From Corallococcus caeni (GTDB taxonomy: Bacteria; Myxococcota; Myxococcia; Myxococcales; Myxococcaceae): a DNA stretch of 64,000 bases. The position numbers and the translations under genes were made by a program. Where the stretch lies: contig NZ_BTTW01000009.1 of assembly GCF_036245865.1 (NCBI RefSeq), positions 186,001 to 250,000 of the forward strand, read 5' to 3'. Shown one piece after another: positions 50,628 to 62,261 of this stretch. Under the pieces are notes generated by a model. The model did no database searches and was not told where the DNA came from. It saw nothing but the letters and a program-made list of their open reading frames with translations. How positions within the stretch are numbered: position 1 is the stretch's first letter; each line of letters opens with the position of its first letter.

Positions 50628-51314
50628 TCAGAACCACCACCCGCCCGCCACGTCCGGCGCCGCGCTCCCGGTCCGCGCGGGGCCGGCCTCCCGGGCGCGC
50701 GTGAGCCAGCGCCGCAGCTCGTCCTGGTTGAGCGCGGGGAAGGCGTCGTAGGCCTCGGAGACCTCGCGCAGCGCGGGGTCCAGCGTGAGCGCGTGCACCG
50801 CGTCCGCGCGGCCCCGCACCAGCTCCAGCGCGCGCGGCGTCGCCACGCCCACCGCCACGACGCGCTGGCGCACGCCCTGCTGCTTCAGCCCCAGGAGCGC
50901 CGCGGCCACGGTGGCGCCCGTCACCATGCCGTCATCCACCAGCAGCACCGTGCACCCGCGGACCTTCGGCGTGAGGCCGCCCCGCAGCTGCCGGGCCTGC
51001 CGCTCCACGTCGTCCACCTCGTCGTGCACGAAGCGCTGGAGCGCCTCCCCGGGCAGCTTCGCCTGGCGCGCGGCCTGGGGGTCCAGGTACAGCCCGCCCC
51101 CTTCCGACACCGCGCCCAGCGTGAGGCGGCTGCCCGGCACGTGCAGCCGGCGCGCGACCCACAGGTCCAGGGGCTTCTCCAGCGCCCGGGCCACCTCGTA
51201 CGCCACGCGCAGTCCGCCGCGCGTCAGCCCCAGCACGCACACGTCCCCGGAGCGGTAGGGCGACAGCACCCCCGCGAGCTTCTGTCCGGCCTCCGCCCTG
51301 TCCCGGAAACGCAT
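50628..51314 (-). CDS. Phosphoribosyltransferase-family protein
   Basis: A 228-residue type I phosphoribosyltransferase: the PRPP loop VLLVDDGMVTGATV near 130-143 (DDGxxTG) is clear, and VLGLTRGGLRVAYEVARAL near 26-44 is the usual Arg/Gly helix region. The base substrate cannot be told; related two-part proteins have dienelactone hydrolase or erythromycin-esterase tails, absent here. ATG 51314 has GGGGAGG eight bases upstream. It is transcribed divergently from the PRPP synthetase gene 136 bases away, so the substrate of this enzyme is made by its neighbour. Confidence 0.88.
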   Translation of the reverse strand: MRFRDRAEAGQKLAGVLSPYRSGDVCVLGLTRGGLRVAYEVARALEKPLDLWVARRLHVPGSRLTLGAVSEGGGLYLDPQAARQAKLPGEALQRFVHDEVDDVERQARQLRGGLTPKVRGCTVLLVDDGMVTGATVAAALLGLKQQGVRQRVVAVGVATPRALELVRGRADAVHALTLDPALREVSEAYDAFPALNQDELRRWLTRAREAGPARTGSAAPDVAGGWWF

Positions 51315-51450
51315 CCGTCCGCCTCCCCTCCCCCGACAAGGTGCGCTTTCCACCAGAGCGCGGCGGCGGAGGCGCGGACAGTGGCTCCGCTGGCGGGATG
51401 CCCGGGAGGCCAGGGCACCGCGAGCGAATCCCGCGCTAGGGTGCGGCCTC

Positions 51451-52362
51451 ATGACGCCATTCGCCCTCGTCGTCGGCAGTGCCAGTCCCCACCTCGGCCG
51501 TGCGCTCGCCCAGGCGTCCGGCGCGGCCCCCGTGGGAGTGAAGCTGGAGCGCTTCCCGGATGGAGAACTGCACATCGAGGTGCCCCCGGAGGAGGTGCGC
51601 GGCCGCCGCGTCGTCCTCCTCCAGTCATCCACCCCGCCCGTGGGGGAGCACCTGCTGGAATTGCTCCTGCTGGCGGACGCGTGCTGGCGCGCGGGCGCCG
51701 CGTCCATGGAGGCGGTGGTCCCCTACGTGGGCTACGCGCGGCAGGACCGGCGGGCCCGGGCGGGCGAGCCCCTGGGCGGCCGGCTGGTGGCGGACATGTT
51801 GTCCCATGGACGCTTCTCCCGCGTGTTCACCGTGGACCTGCACAACCCGGCCCTGGAGGGCTGCTTCGGCGCCCCGCTGGAGCACCTGTCCGCGCTGCCG
51901 CTGCTGGCGGACGCGCTGCGCCCCCACGTCACCGACACCACCGTGGTGGTGGCGCCGGACCTGGGCGCGGTGAAGCGGGCGGAGGCGCTGGCGAAGCTGC
52001 TCGGCCGCCCGTGGGCGGTGGTGCACAAGGCGCGGCTGAGCGGCGAGGACGTGGAGACGCTGGGCCTCTTGGGCCAGGTGCGCGGCATGCGCCCCATCCT
52101 GGTGGACGACATGATCTCCACCGGCGGCACGCTGGCGGCGGCGGCGAAGGAGCTGAAGGGCGAGGGGTGCGTGGACGACTTCATCCTCGCCACCACGCAC
52201 GCCCTCCTGGTGGGCCCCGCGCTGGAGCGCCTGCACGGCGTGCCCGTGAAGCGGCTGGTCAGCACGGACAGTGTGGAACCGCGCCAGGACCTGCCCTTTC
52301 CCCACCAGACGGTGACGCTGGCCCCGCTGCTCTTGCGCGCACTGCGGCCCGACGCGCGTTAG
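51451..52362 (+). CDS. prs: Ribose-phosphate pyrophosphokinase (PRPP synthetase)
   Basis: A 303-residue PRPP synthetase with FPDGELHIEV near 31-40, VPYVGYARQDRRARAGEP near 91-108 (ATP-binding arm), TVDLHNPALEGCF near 127-139 with the catalytic His, Lys of VHKARL near 193, and the PRPP loop ILVDDMISTGGTL near 213-225. It makes PRPP from ribose 5-phosphate and ATP. The classical HxQxQGFF run is replaced by HNPALEGCF, as in branches other than the E. coli enzyme, so it may not be the housekeeping Prs. The gene is divergent from the phosphoribosyltransferase and 11 bases upstream of the enoyl-CoA hydratase gene. Confidence 0.9.
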   Translation: MTPFALVVGSASPHLGRALAQASGAAPVGVKLERFPDGELHIEVPPEEVRGRRVVLLQSSTPPVGEHLLELLLLADACWRAGAASMEAVVPYVGYARQDRRARAGEPLGGRLVADMLSHGRFSRVFTVDLHNPALEGCFGAPLEHLSALPLLADALRPHVTDTTVVVAPDLGAVKRAEALAKLLGRPWAVVHKARLSGEDVETLGLLGQVRGMRPILVDDMISTGGTLAAAAKELKGEGCVDDFILATTHALLVGPALERLHGVPVKRLVSTDSVEPRQDLPFPHQTVTLAPLLLRALRPDAR

Positions 52363-52373
52363 GCTGCCCGGCC

Positions 52374-53126
52374 ATGTCCGACACGCTTCTGACGCAGCTC
52401 GACGCAGGGGTCTTCTCCGTCACCTTCAACCGGCCGGAGAAGAAGAACGCCTTCACCCACGCCATGTACGAAGCGGCCACCGCCGCCCTCCTGGAGGCGG
52501 ACCGCCGCGACGACGTCCGGGTGGTGCTCCTGTCCGGCGCGGGCGGCGCGTTCACGGCGGGCAACGACATTGGCGACTTCCTGGAGCACCCGCCCACGGG
52601 CGAGGACAGCGCGGTGTTCCGCTACCTGCGCGCCCTGGCGGGCCTAGCCAAGCCGGTGCTGGCGGCGGTGGAGGGCGCGGCGGTGGGCATCGGCACGACG
52701 ATGCTCCTGCACTGTGACTACGTGGTGGCCGGGGAGAAGGCGCGCTTCAGCATGCCCTTCGTCAACCTGGGCCTGTGCGCGGAGGGCGCCAGCAGCCTGC
52801 TGCTCCCGCGCGCGGCGGGCTTCGCGCTGGCGTCGGAGCTGCTGCTGTTCGGAGACCCGTTCGACGCGGCCACCGCGCTACGCGCCGGCATCATCAACAA
52901 GGCAGTCCCGGAGGCGCAGCTCAAGGACGTGGCCCTGGAGCGCGCCCGCGCCCTGGCCCAGCGTCCCGCCCAGGCGCTGAAGGTGACCAAGGCGCTCATC
53001 CGCGGCCCCCTGCGCGAGCAGGTGGAGACCGCCCTCAAGCGCGAGGGCGCGGAGTTCGTCCAGCGCCTGGCCTCCGACGAGGCGAAGGAGGCCTTCATGT
53101 CCTTCATGTCGCGCGGCCGGAAGTAG
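52374..53126 (+). CDS. Enoyl-CoA hydratase/isomerase (crotonase) family protein
   Basis: A 250-residue crotonase: oxyanion residues in AFTAGNDIGDFLEHPP near 62-77 and VEGAAVGIGTTMLLHCDYVVA near 99-119, and the second-site acid in NLGLCAEGASSLLLPR near 132-147. The first catalytic Glu of classical hydratases is not seen at its usual place, while the second Glu is kept, as in enoyl-CoA isomerases. It probably acts in fatty-acyl-CoA oxidation. It begins 11 bases after the PRPP synthetase stop. A strong terminator hairpin follows at 53159. Confidence 0.92.
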   Translation: MSDTLLTQLDAGVFSVTFNRPEKKNAFTHAMYEAATAALLEADRRDDVRVVLLSGAGGAFTAGNDIGDFLEHPPTGEDSAVFRYLRALAGLAKPVLAAVEGAAVGIGTTMLLHCDYVVAGEKARFSMPFVNLGLCAEGASSLLLPRAAGFALASELLLFGDPFDAATALRAGIINKAVPEAQLKDVALERARALAQRPAQALKVTKALIRGPLREQVETALKREGAEFVQRLASDEAKEAFMSFMSRGRK

Positions 53127-53158
53127 TCCCGCTCCCTTCGCGACGAAGGCTCTACCCA

Positions 53159-53189
53159 CCGGGTCCGCGTGCATGTCACGCGGACCCGG
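53159..53189. terminator. Bidirectional terminator hairpin between convergent genes
   Basis: A perfect 13-bp stem, CCGGGTCCGCGTG/CACGCGGACCCGG, with loop CATGT lies between the ends of the crotonase and M1 aminopeptidase genes; GTCGTTT follows on the plus strand. Confidence 0.82.
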
Positions 53190-53205
53190 CGTCGTTTCAT
53201 GTGCC

Positions 53206-55956
<2,751 letters not shown>

Positions 55957-56054
55957 GGCCGCGCAGTGTGGACCAGAGCAGCCTGCCAAGGTAGCGACGA
56001 GCGAGCGGCGTGTGGCCTTGCTGTCAGGTCGTGTTCGCGGTGGAGTGCGCCGCC

Positions 56055-57089
56055 GTGTCCGCTCCCCTCTCCTCGCATCCGCTGCCATCGCAAACGAACA
56101 CCCCTCCCGAGGGGAAGACGCCGCCGGAGCACCTGCGCCGCATCATCGGTTCGCCGCCGGGTCCCGTCGTGGCGTTCCTGACGCGGGGCGTCTGGGCGCT
56201 GCTCACGTGGCTGTCGCCCGCCGCACGCGATGCGCTGGCGCGCTTCGTCGCGAGCCTGGCCTACACGCTGGGCATCCGCCGCAAGGTGGCGCTGGACAAC
56301 CTGGCGCGGGCGCTGCCGGAGAAGAGTGAAGCGGAGCGCCGCGACATCGCGCGCGGCGCGTACCTCACCATGGCGCGCGTGGTGGTGGAGTCGCTGCCGT
56401 CCGGGGACCGGATGACGCCGGACTGGGACCAGCAGGGCATCGTGGGCGAGGAGGCGTTCGCGGCGCTGAAGGCGCACGTGGCCACGGGCAAGGGCGCGCT
56501 GCTGGTGACGGCGCACTTCGGCAACTGGGAGCTGGTGGGCCAGATGCTGATCCGCTGGGGCATCCCGCTCAACGCGCTGGTGCGGCCGCTCAAGGGCGCG
56601 CTGAACACGCGCATCGCGGTGAACCGGCTGGGCGCGGGCGCGGGGCTCATCTACCCGAAGGGCGCGATTCAAGAGATCACCGACGCGGTGAACCGCGGCG
56701 AGTCCGCGTACATGCTGCTGGACCAGGCGCTGCCCGCGAAGTCCGCGGTGTTCGTGCCCTTCTTCGGCCAGCTCGCGTCCACGACACCCGCGATGGCGGT
56801 GGCCGCCGAGCGCACGGGCGTGCCGGTGTTCGTGGTGATGGGCGTGCGGCCTCCGGGCCCGGGCGCGCGCTACAAGCTGGAGGTGGAAGGCCCCATCCTC
56901 CCGCCGAAGCCCGGTGAGTGCGCGGACCCCATCACCGAGCACACCGCGCGAGTCACGGCGGCGCTGGAGCGCGCCATCCGCCGGCATCCGGAGCAGTGGC
57001 TGTGGCTGCACCGCCGCTGGAAGGTGCAGCCCCCTGCGGTCGTCACCGCGCCGTCCCCGGGACTCACCGAGGGCACGCCGCAGAAGTAG
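56055..57089 (+). CDS. LpxL/HtrB-type lysophospholipid/lipid A acyltransferase
   Basis: A 344-residue member of the lauroyl/myristoyl acyltransferase family with one N-terminal hydrophobic segment (VVAFLTRGVWALLTWLS) and the catalytic HFGNWEL motif (His...Glu) near residue 155. Further on, LLDQALPAKSAVFVPFFGQLASTTPAMAVAA near 218-248 matches the acceptor side of the family. It transfers acyl chains, as for lipid A, at the inner membrane. GTG 56055 with GGAG ten bases upstream is taken; GTG 56010 is in frame. It diverges from the M1 aminopeptidase gene and is convergent with alr. Confidence 0.9.
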   Translation: MSAPLSSHPLPSQTNTPPEGKTPPEHLRRIIGSPPGPVVAFLTRGVWALLTWLSPAARDALARFVASLAYTLGIRRKVALDNLARALPEKSEAERRDIARGAYLTMARVVVESLPSGDRMTPDWDQQGIVGEEAFAALKAHVATGKGALLVTAHFGNWELVGQMLIRWGIPLNALVRPLKGALNTRIAVNRLGAGAGLIYPKGAIQEITDAVNRGESAYMLLDQALPAKSAVFVPFFGQLASTTPAMAVAAERTGVPVFVVMGVRPPGPGARYKLEVEGPILPPKPGECADPITEHTARVTAALERAIRRHPEQWLWLHRRWKVQPPAVVTAPSPGLTEGTPQK

Positions 57090-57180
57090 CGCGGGCTCGC
57101 GCGGCGTGAGCGCTGGAAGGTGCGGTCCTCAACGCGCGTCACCGCGCTGGAGGCTCCGGAGGTACGGCCCGCGAGCCGCG

Positions 57181-58410
57181 TTACTCCACGACGACGCGGC
57201 GCAGGTGCGCGCCCAGGCGCGTCACCAGTTCGTAGTGGATGGTCTGCGCCCAGCCGGCCAGGGACTCGGCGGACACGGACTCCTCGCCATCGCGGCCCAG
57301 CAGCGTGGCCGTCACCGGACGCTCGTCGGACGAGGCGCGCGTCACGTCCACCATCAGGTGGTTCATCATCACGCGGCCCAGCACCGCGCACCGCCGCCCG
57401 TTCACCAGCACGTGCGCCTTGCCGGACGCGAGGCGCGGATAGCCGTCGTAGTAGCCCACCGGCAGCACCGCGATGCGCGTGGGCTCCGGGCAGCGGTAGG
57501 TGCAGCCGTAGCCCACGTAGGCACCCGCCGGCAGCCACTTCACCACCTGGCTTTTGCACCGCCATGACAGCACCGGCTTGAGCACCGGCAGCTCGCCCAG
57601 CACCAGCCGCGCCGACAGCCGCGTCTCCGGTGAAGGCCACAGGCCGTACAGCGAGATGCCCACCCGCGCCGCCTCGTAGCGCGCCCGGGGCAGCACCAGC
57701 GCCGCGGCGCTCGCGGCGATGTGCCGCTGCAACGGCTTCGCGGGCTTCAGCTGCGCGGCCAGGTGCCCCAGCGCCGTCTCGAACGCGTCCAACTGCGCCA
57801 GCGCGTACCCCTGCTCCGTCACGTCCTCCGTGTTGGCGAAGTGGCTGAGCACGCCCACCGGCTCGAACACGTCCGGCGCGTCCGCGAGGAATGCCGTCTC
57901 CCGCGGGAGCTGATCCAACGTGAAGCCCTCGCGGCCCAGCCCCGTGTCGATGTGCACGTGCACGCGCAGGGGGCGCGTCAGCTTCGCCGCGCGCAGGGAA
58001 GGCACCGCGTCCGCCCAGGAGCGGTCCGCCACCACCACGTCGATGCCCTGCTGCGCCAGCACGACGGCCTCTTCCGGGGCCACCGCGCCCAGCACCACCA
58101 CCTGCCGCGCGGGCAGGCCATGCGCGGCCTCGTGCGCGCGCACCGTGAGCGCGTCCTGCGGGGCGATGAAGTAGAGGACGTCCACGCCCGCGTGCACCAG
58201 CGGCAGCACCTGCGCAAGCCCGTGGCCGTAGGCGTTGCCCTTGAGCACCGCGCCCAGCGCCCGGGGCGTGGGACCGGAGGACTCCAGCGCGCGGAACGCC
58301 GCCACGTTGTGCCTCAAGTGGGACGCGCTCACCTCCAACCACGAGGAGTACACCGCGTCACCGGGCCCGGCTCCGAGCCCACCACCGAGCCCACCACCGA
58401 CTTCATCCAC
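57181..58410 (-). CDS. alr: Alanine racemase
   Basis: A 409-residue PLP enzyme making D-alanine for peptidoglycan. The PLP lysine is Lys57 in AVLKGNAYGHG (usual VVKADAYGHG, here Ala-Asp changed to Gly-Asn); the catalytic Tyr is in PVGYYDGYPR near 310, and HIDTGLGREGF and RHIAASAAAL support the fold. The GTG at 58410 is set by GGAGGT six bases upstream; it leaves a Gly-rich 20-residue N-terminal extension. Single gene; its control region faces the sigma factor gene. Confidence 0.95.
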   Translation of the reverse strand: MDEVGGGLGGGLGAGPGDAVYSSWLEVSASHLRHNVAAFRALESSGPTPRALGAVLKGNAYGHGLAQVLPLVHAGVDVLYFIAPQDALTVRAHEAAHGLPARQVVVLGAVAPEEAVVLAQQGIDVVVADRSWADAVPSLRAAKLTRPLRVHVHIDTGLGREGFTLDQLPRETAFLADAPDVFEPVGVLSHFANTEDVTEQGYALAQLDAFETALGHLAAQLKPAKPLQRHIAASAAALVLPRARYEAARVGISLYGLWPSPETRLSARLVLGELPVLKPVLSWRCKSQVVKWLPAGAYVGYGCTYRCPEPTRIAVLPVGYYDGYPRLASGKAHVLVNGRRCAVLGRVMMNHLMVDVTRASSDERPVTATLLGRDGEESVSAESLAGWAQTIHYELVTRLGAHLRRVVVE

Positions 58411-58600
58411 GTTCACACCTCCGCACCAGCCGACGTCCCTCCCGCCTCTACCAGCAAAGCGCAGGCCATGGGCGGCCGTGGCCGGAGGGCCACACGGGGT
58501 TGGATGCCGCTCGGGCGGACGAGGGCAAGAGGGGGAGCCCCACATGGCCGGGCGGGCGTGCGCGGGTGGACACGCGGGGTCCGGAGCGTATCCCGGGGGA

Positions 58601-58654
58601 CACCTGACAGGTGGGAGCCCCGGCGCGACATGTCGGGTGACCCGGCGTCGCGAC
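58601..58654. promoter_or_regulatory. Cluster of short palindromes between alr and the sigma factor gene
   Basis: CACCTG-A-CAGGTG at 58601-58613, CGACATGTCG at 58626-58635 and GTCGCGAC at 58647-58654 lie in the 270-base divergent region. One overlaps the possible ATG 58630. Regulator sites are plausible; short palindromes are common at this GC content, so confidence is low. Confidence 0.4.
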
Positions 58655-58680
58655 AGGGGCCGGTGGTAGTGTCCTGTCCC

Positions 58681-59577
58681 GTGGCCGCCCCGGACCTGCC
58701 CCTAGCCCAGGCCTTCATGACCGCTCGAGGAAAGACGGAGCCGGCAGGCGCCCTCTCCGTCCTCCAGGAGCGGCTGGCCCAGGCCCTGGAAGCGGCCCGG
58801 CAGTCCTGGCCGGACATCCCGCTGGAGGGCTCGCGCTTCGCGGCGCACCTGGCGCGGCTGGTGCCCGCGGACGGCCAGGAGGAGGCCTGGGGCAGGCTGC
58901 ACATGGCGGACGTGTACCTGGCGCGGGCGGCGGCGGACGGGCTGCCCTCCGCGCTGGCCACGTTCGAGCAGCGCCTCATGCCGGAGGTGGACACGGCGGT
59001 GGCGCGGCTGAAGCTGCCCCCGGCCGGACTGGACGAGGTCCGCCAGGCGCTGCGGCAGCGGATGCTGGTGGGCAGCGCGGAGGCCCCGGCGCGGCTGGCG
59101 GCGTACCCGGGCACGGGGCCGCTCGCGGGCTGGGTGCGCGCGGCGGCGCTGTGGCTGGCGCTGGACTGGCAGCGCCAGCGCTCGGGGCAGGCGCAGTCGG
59201 AGGACGGCGACCTGTCCATGCTGGTGGCGCCGGGGGACGACCCGGAGCTGGCGTACCTGAAGCAGACGTACCGCGCGGAGTTCACCGCGTCCTTCCAGGC
59301 GGCGCTGGCGGCCCTCTCCGCCCGGCAGCGCAACTTCCTTCGGCTGAAGTACCTGGACGGGCTGGGCATCGACCAGCTGGGGGCGCTCTACGGCGTGCAC
59401 CGCTCCACGGCGGCGCGGTGGGTGGTGGGCGCGCAGGAGGAGCTGCTGGACGGCACGCGGCAGCGGCTGACGGAGCGGCTGCGGCTGACGCGCTCGCAGC
59501 TGGACAGCGTGCTGCGGCTCATCTCCAGCCAGCTGGACGTGAGCCTCAGCCGGCTGTTGCGCACGAAGGCCGAGTAG
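58681..59577 (+). CDS. Sigma-70 family factor, Myxococcales type
   Basis: A 298-residue protein. The C-terminal part ALSARQRNFLRLKYLDGLGIDQLGALYGVHRSTAARWVV near 205-243 is a sigma region 4 helix-turn-helix, and region 2 would lie in the middle (WVRAAALWLALDWQR). The N-terminal 130 residues (GSRFAAHLARLVP, MADVYLARAAADG) match the sigma-70 subfamily known from Myxococcales and Gemmatimonadetes rather than typical ECF factors. No anti-sigma gene adjoins. Start uncertain: GTG 58681 is chosen, ATG 58717 and 58630 are in frame. A possible regulator of its own or neighbouring promoter (inference). Confidence 0.88.
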   Translation: MAAPDLPLAQAFMTARGKTEPAGALSVLQERLAQALEAARQSWPDIPLEGSRFAAHLARLVPADGQEEAWGRLHMADVYLARAAADGLPSALATFEQRLMPEVDTAVARLKLPPAGLDEVRQALRQRMLVGSAEAPARLAAYPGTGPLAGWVRAAALWLALDWQRQRSGQAQSEDGDLSMLVAPGDDPELAYLKQTYRAEFTASFQAALAALSARQRNFLRLKYLDGLGIDQLGALYGVHRSTAARWVVGAQEELLDGTRQRLTERLRLTRSQLDSVLRLISSQLDVSLSRLLRTKAE

Positions 59578-59665
59578 TAACGCGGCGCGCGAGCCCCCGT
59601 CCGCACGCGAGGCGCCCGAGAATCCGGGCAGGGCATTCGTGGACAGTGCGTTAAAGAGAGGGGAG

Positions 59666-60322
59666 ATGCGAACGCTCTTCATCGGAGATGTGCACGGCTG
59701 TTCCGCCGAGCTGGACGCGCTCCTGAAGGCGTGTGACTGGAGCCCCGGCGACCGGGTGGTGCTGGTGGGCGACCTGGTGGCGAAGGGACCGGACTCCGCG
59801 GGCGTGGTGCGGCGGGCGCGCGAGCACGGCTTCCAGGCGGTGAAGGGCAACCACGACGCGCACGTGCTGCGCTGGCACGGCGGGCACGCGGCGAAGGGCA
59901 AGAAGCTCAAGCCGGAGCACCGGCAGGTGCTGGACACGCTGTCGGCCGCGGACTGGGCCTACATGGCGACGCTGCCCTCGTATCTGCACTTCCCGGACCT
60001 GAACGCGCTGGCGGTGCACGCCGGGCTGGTGCCGGGGGTGCCGCTGACGGAGCAGAAGGAGGAGTTCCTCTTCAACCTGCGCAGCATCGCGGCGGACGGG
60101 ACGCCGTCGAAGCGGCTGGAAGCCGGCGAGCCCTGGGGCAGCCTGTGGAAGGGCCCGGAGCTGGTCATCTTCGGCCACGACGCCATGCGCGGCCTGCAGA
60201 AGCACCCGTTCGCGGTGGGGCTGGACTCCGGCTGCGTCTACGGCGGCAAGCTCACCGCGTACGTGCTGCCGGAGGGCCGGTTCTACTCCGTGCCGGCGGC
60301 CCGCGCGTACATGGCGCTGTAG
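59666..60322 (+). CDS. Metallophosphoesterase (ApaH/PrpE-like)
   Basis: A 218-residue calcineurin-like enzyme with the metal motifs GDVHG (7-11), GDLVAKG (35-41), GNHD (61-64), and later VHAG and GHD. The order and size are those of diadenosine tetraphosphatase/PrpE-type symmetric hydrolases and bacterial protein phosphatases; no substrate choice is possible by eye. ATG 59666 is preceded closely by GAGGGGAG. Cytoplasmic. Convergent with the serine hydrolase gene 21 bases away. Confidence 0.93.
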   Translation: MRTLFIGDVHGCSAELDALLKACDWSPGDRVVLVGDLVAKGPDSAGVVRRAREHGFQAVKGNHDAHVLRWHGGHAAKGKKLKPEHRQVLDTLSAADWAYMATLPSYLHFPDLNALAVHAGLVPGVPLTEQKEEFLFNLRSIAADGTPSKRLEAGEPWGSLWKGPELVIFGHDAMRGLQKHPFAVGLDSGCVYGGKLTAYVLPEGRFYSVPAARAYMAL

Positions 60323-60343
60323 GCGCGGGCCGGGCCCTGGGGC

Positions 60344-61915
60344 TCAGGGCTTCGCGCTCAGCGTCTGCACGGCCCGCAGGGCGTTCTCGTTCTTCGGATC
60401 CGCCTTGAGCCGCTTCTGGAACACGGCGAGCGCCGCGGCATTCCTGCCCGCGTGCAGGTAGGCCATGCCCAGGCCGTCCTGCGCCTCCGCGTCGTCCGGG
60501 AAGAGGACCGCGTTCGCCTCGAACACCCTCAGGCCGTCCTCCACCTTGCCGGACATCATCAGCCCGTAGCCCACCTGATTGAGCACCTGTGGCGGCAGGC
60601 CGCTCTCGCACTTCGCCTTCCGCGCCCAGGCGATGACCGCGTCCGCGCCCTTCACGCGCGAGAGCAGATCCGCCGTCGTCTCCGGCGACTTCAAGTGGTC
60701 CGGCAGGGGCTTCCAGCCGTACTCCGCGCCGATGCTCGCGATGAGCCGCTCGAAGAGCAGCGGGCCGTTGTCCGAGTTGGCCATCAGCACCACGCCGCTC
60801 CCCGTGTCTCCCAGCGTCATCACCGTGGCGGTGAACCCGTCGTTCCACCCGCCGTGCTCGAAGCGGTCCGGCGCGTCCCCCAGCATGTAGCCCAGCCCGT
60901 ACGGCCCGGACTGCTTCGTGAGCATTTGCTGCGCCATCGCCTGCGACAGCACGCGCTTCGACTTGCCGGCCTTCGCCTTCGCCACCTCCAGCTGGAGCAG
61001 CGCCAGGTCGGACGGCGTCGTCCACAGGCCCGCGGGCGCCAGCTCCGGGTACACCTTCCAGCGGCCCTCCACGGCCTCCCCATTGGCGCGCGTGCCCGCG
61101 GCCGTGCGCGCGGCGAGCGCCGGGGGCAGCGGCTGTGCGAACGTGCTGTGCTTCATCCCCACCGGGTCCAGCACCGCTTCCTTCATGAGCTGGGGGAAGG
61201 GCTTCTTCGCCAGGTCCATCAGCAGTCGCTGGACCACGACGTAGCCGCCGCCGCTGTAGCGGTTCTCCGTGCCGGGCACCCTGTCCACGCGCACGGCCTC
61301 CGTGTTCGCGGGCTTCACGCCGTCGAGAACCTGCTGGAGCGTGGGGAGCGGCTCGCCCGCGCCGTAGCCGGGGAAGCCGTGCACGGTGAGCCCCGCGCCG
61401 TGGCTGAGCAGCCGGCGCAGCGTCACCTTCTGCTCGCGCGTGAAGTCGTTGTCGGGGACCTTCCAGGACTTCAGCGCGTCGTTGACGTTCGCGTCGAGCG
61501 ACACCCGGCCCTGCTCCACGGCGCGCAGCGCGGCCATCGCCGTCACCGGCTTGCTGACGGACGCGGCCTGGAACAGCGTCTCCAGCGTGACGGGCTCCCT
61601 GCCCCCGGCCTGCGTCACGCCATACGTCTTGCTCCACACCAGCGCGTGGTTGTCATAAACCGCCAGGCTCAGGCCCGGGATGCGGTACAGCTCCATCCAG
61701 CGCTGCACGGAGAGGGCCCGCGGCCTCTCCCCCGGCAGCTCCAGCGGCGCGAGGCCCGCCTCCACCCGCGCGATGCGGGCGGACTCCTCGGGCCGCGCGG
61801 TCCACTGCGTGACGGGCGGCGGAGGGGCCTTGGGAACGTCCGCCGCCGTGAGCAGTGCGACCGCCGTACAACCCAGGAACCACACCGGGACGAAGCGAGG
61901 GACGGCTTGGGGCAT
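60344..61915 (-). CDS. Exported class C beta-lactamase-like serine hydrolase with TPR tail
   Basis: A 523-residue exported enzyme: signal peptide to about residue 25, then a beta-lactamase/DD-peptidase fold with SVSK (Ser119-x-x-Lys122), YSG in RYSGGGYVV near 235 in place of the YxN motif, and HGG in FEHGGWNDG near 345. The C-terminal 120 residues are TPR-like (GYGLMMSGKVEDGLRVFEANAVLFPDD, AALAVFQKRLKADPKN), an unusual addition that suggests oligomerisation or partner binding. Acts in the periplasm as an esterase, D-aminopeptidase or lactamase; cannot be told. ATG 61915 is 12 bases beyond an inverted repeat at 61928-61956. Confidence 0.9.
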   Translation of the reverse strand: MPQAVPRFVPVWFLGCTAVALLTAADVPKAPPPPVTQWTARPEESARIARVEAGLAPLELPGERPRALSVQRWMELYRIPGLSLAVYDNHALVWSKTYGVTQAGGREPVTLETLFQAASVSKPVTAMAALRAVEQGRVSLDANVNDALKSWKVPDNDFTREQKVTLRRLLSHGAGLTVHGFPGYGAGEPLPTLQQVLDGVKPANTEAVRVDRVPGTENRYSGGGYVVVQRLLMDLAKKPFPQLMKEAVLDPVGMKHSTFAQPLPPALAARTAAGTRANGEAVEGRWKVYPELAPAGLWTTPSDLALLQLEVAKAKAGKSKRVLSQAMAQQMLTKQSGPYGLGYMLGDAPDRFEHGGWNDGFTATVMTLGDTGSGVVLMANSDNGPLLFERLIASIGAEYGWKPLPDHLKSPETTADLLSRVKGADAVIAWARKAKCESGLPPQVLNQVGYGLMMSGKVEDGLRVFEANAVLFPDDAEAQDGLGMAYLHAGRNAAALAVFQKRLKADPKNENALRAVQTLSAKP

Positions 61916-61927
61916 GACGCACTCCGG

Positions 61928-61956
61928 GGTTGACCCACGGGAACGGAGGGTCAACC
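61928..61956. promoter_or_regulatory. Perfect 9-bp inverted repeat upstream of the serine hydrolase gene
   Basis: GGTTGACCC and GGGTCAACC flank an 11-base spacer, 13-41 bases upstream of ATG 61915 on the minus strand. It could be an operator overlapping the promoter or a structure in the 5' leader. Confidence 0.45.
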
Positions 61957-62261
61957 TACGAAGCCATGACTGTCTTTGGGCCTTGGCCGCTCCTTGTGTT
62001 CGTCATGGTTCCGTCATGACGCGCGTTTGTCTTTGTCAGTACGGCAGGGCTTCGCCGCGCGCCTGCCACAGCTCCAGCGCGCCCGTGCCTCCGGACACCG
62101 CCGGGCCGCACTGGCCACGCTGGCGGCGCCCAACCCCATGGGCACCACGGCCGCGACGGCGGTCAAACCCTTCTATTGGAGCATTGCAAGCGTGCTGGCC
62201 GCGGCCGCATGGGGCGGCATGGCGATTCAGGTCCCTCTTCCTCAATCGCTATGGTTCTTCC
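61957..62261. other. Non-coding or eroded region, about 300 bases
   Basis: No gene could be supported. CGTCATG is repeated near 62000. Open frames exist on both strands, including one with a hydrophobic stretch near 62180, but none has a ribosome site, signal or known motif. It may carry the promoters of the hydrolase (minus) and of the propeller lipoprotein (plus). Confidence 0.5.

Noticed and set aside
57094..57177. Long-range stem GGCTCGCG/CGCGAGCC between convergent genes as a terminator
   Set aside because: The 68-base loop makes it weak, and such 8-mers pair often by chance at this GC content.
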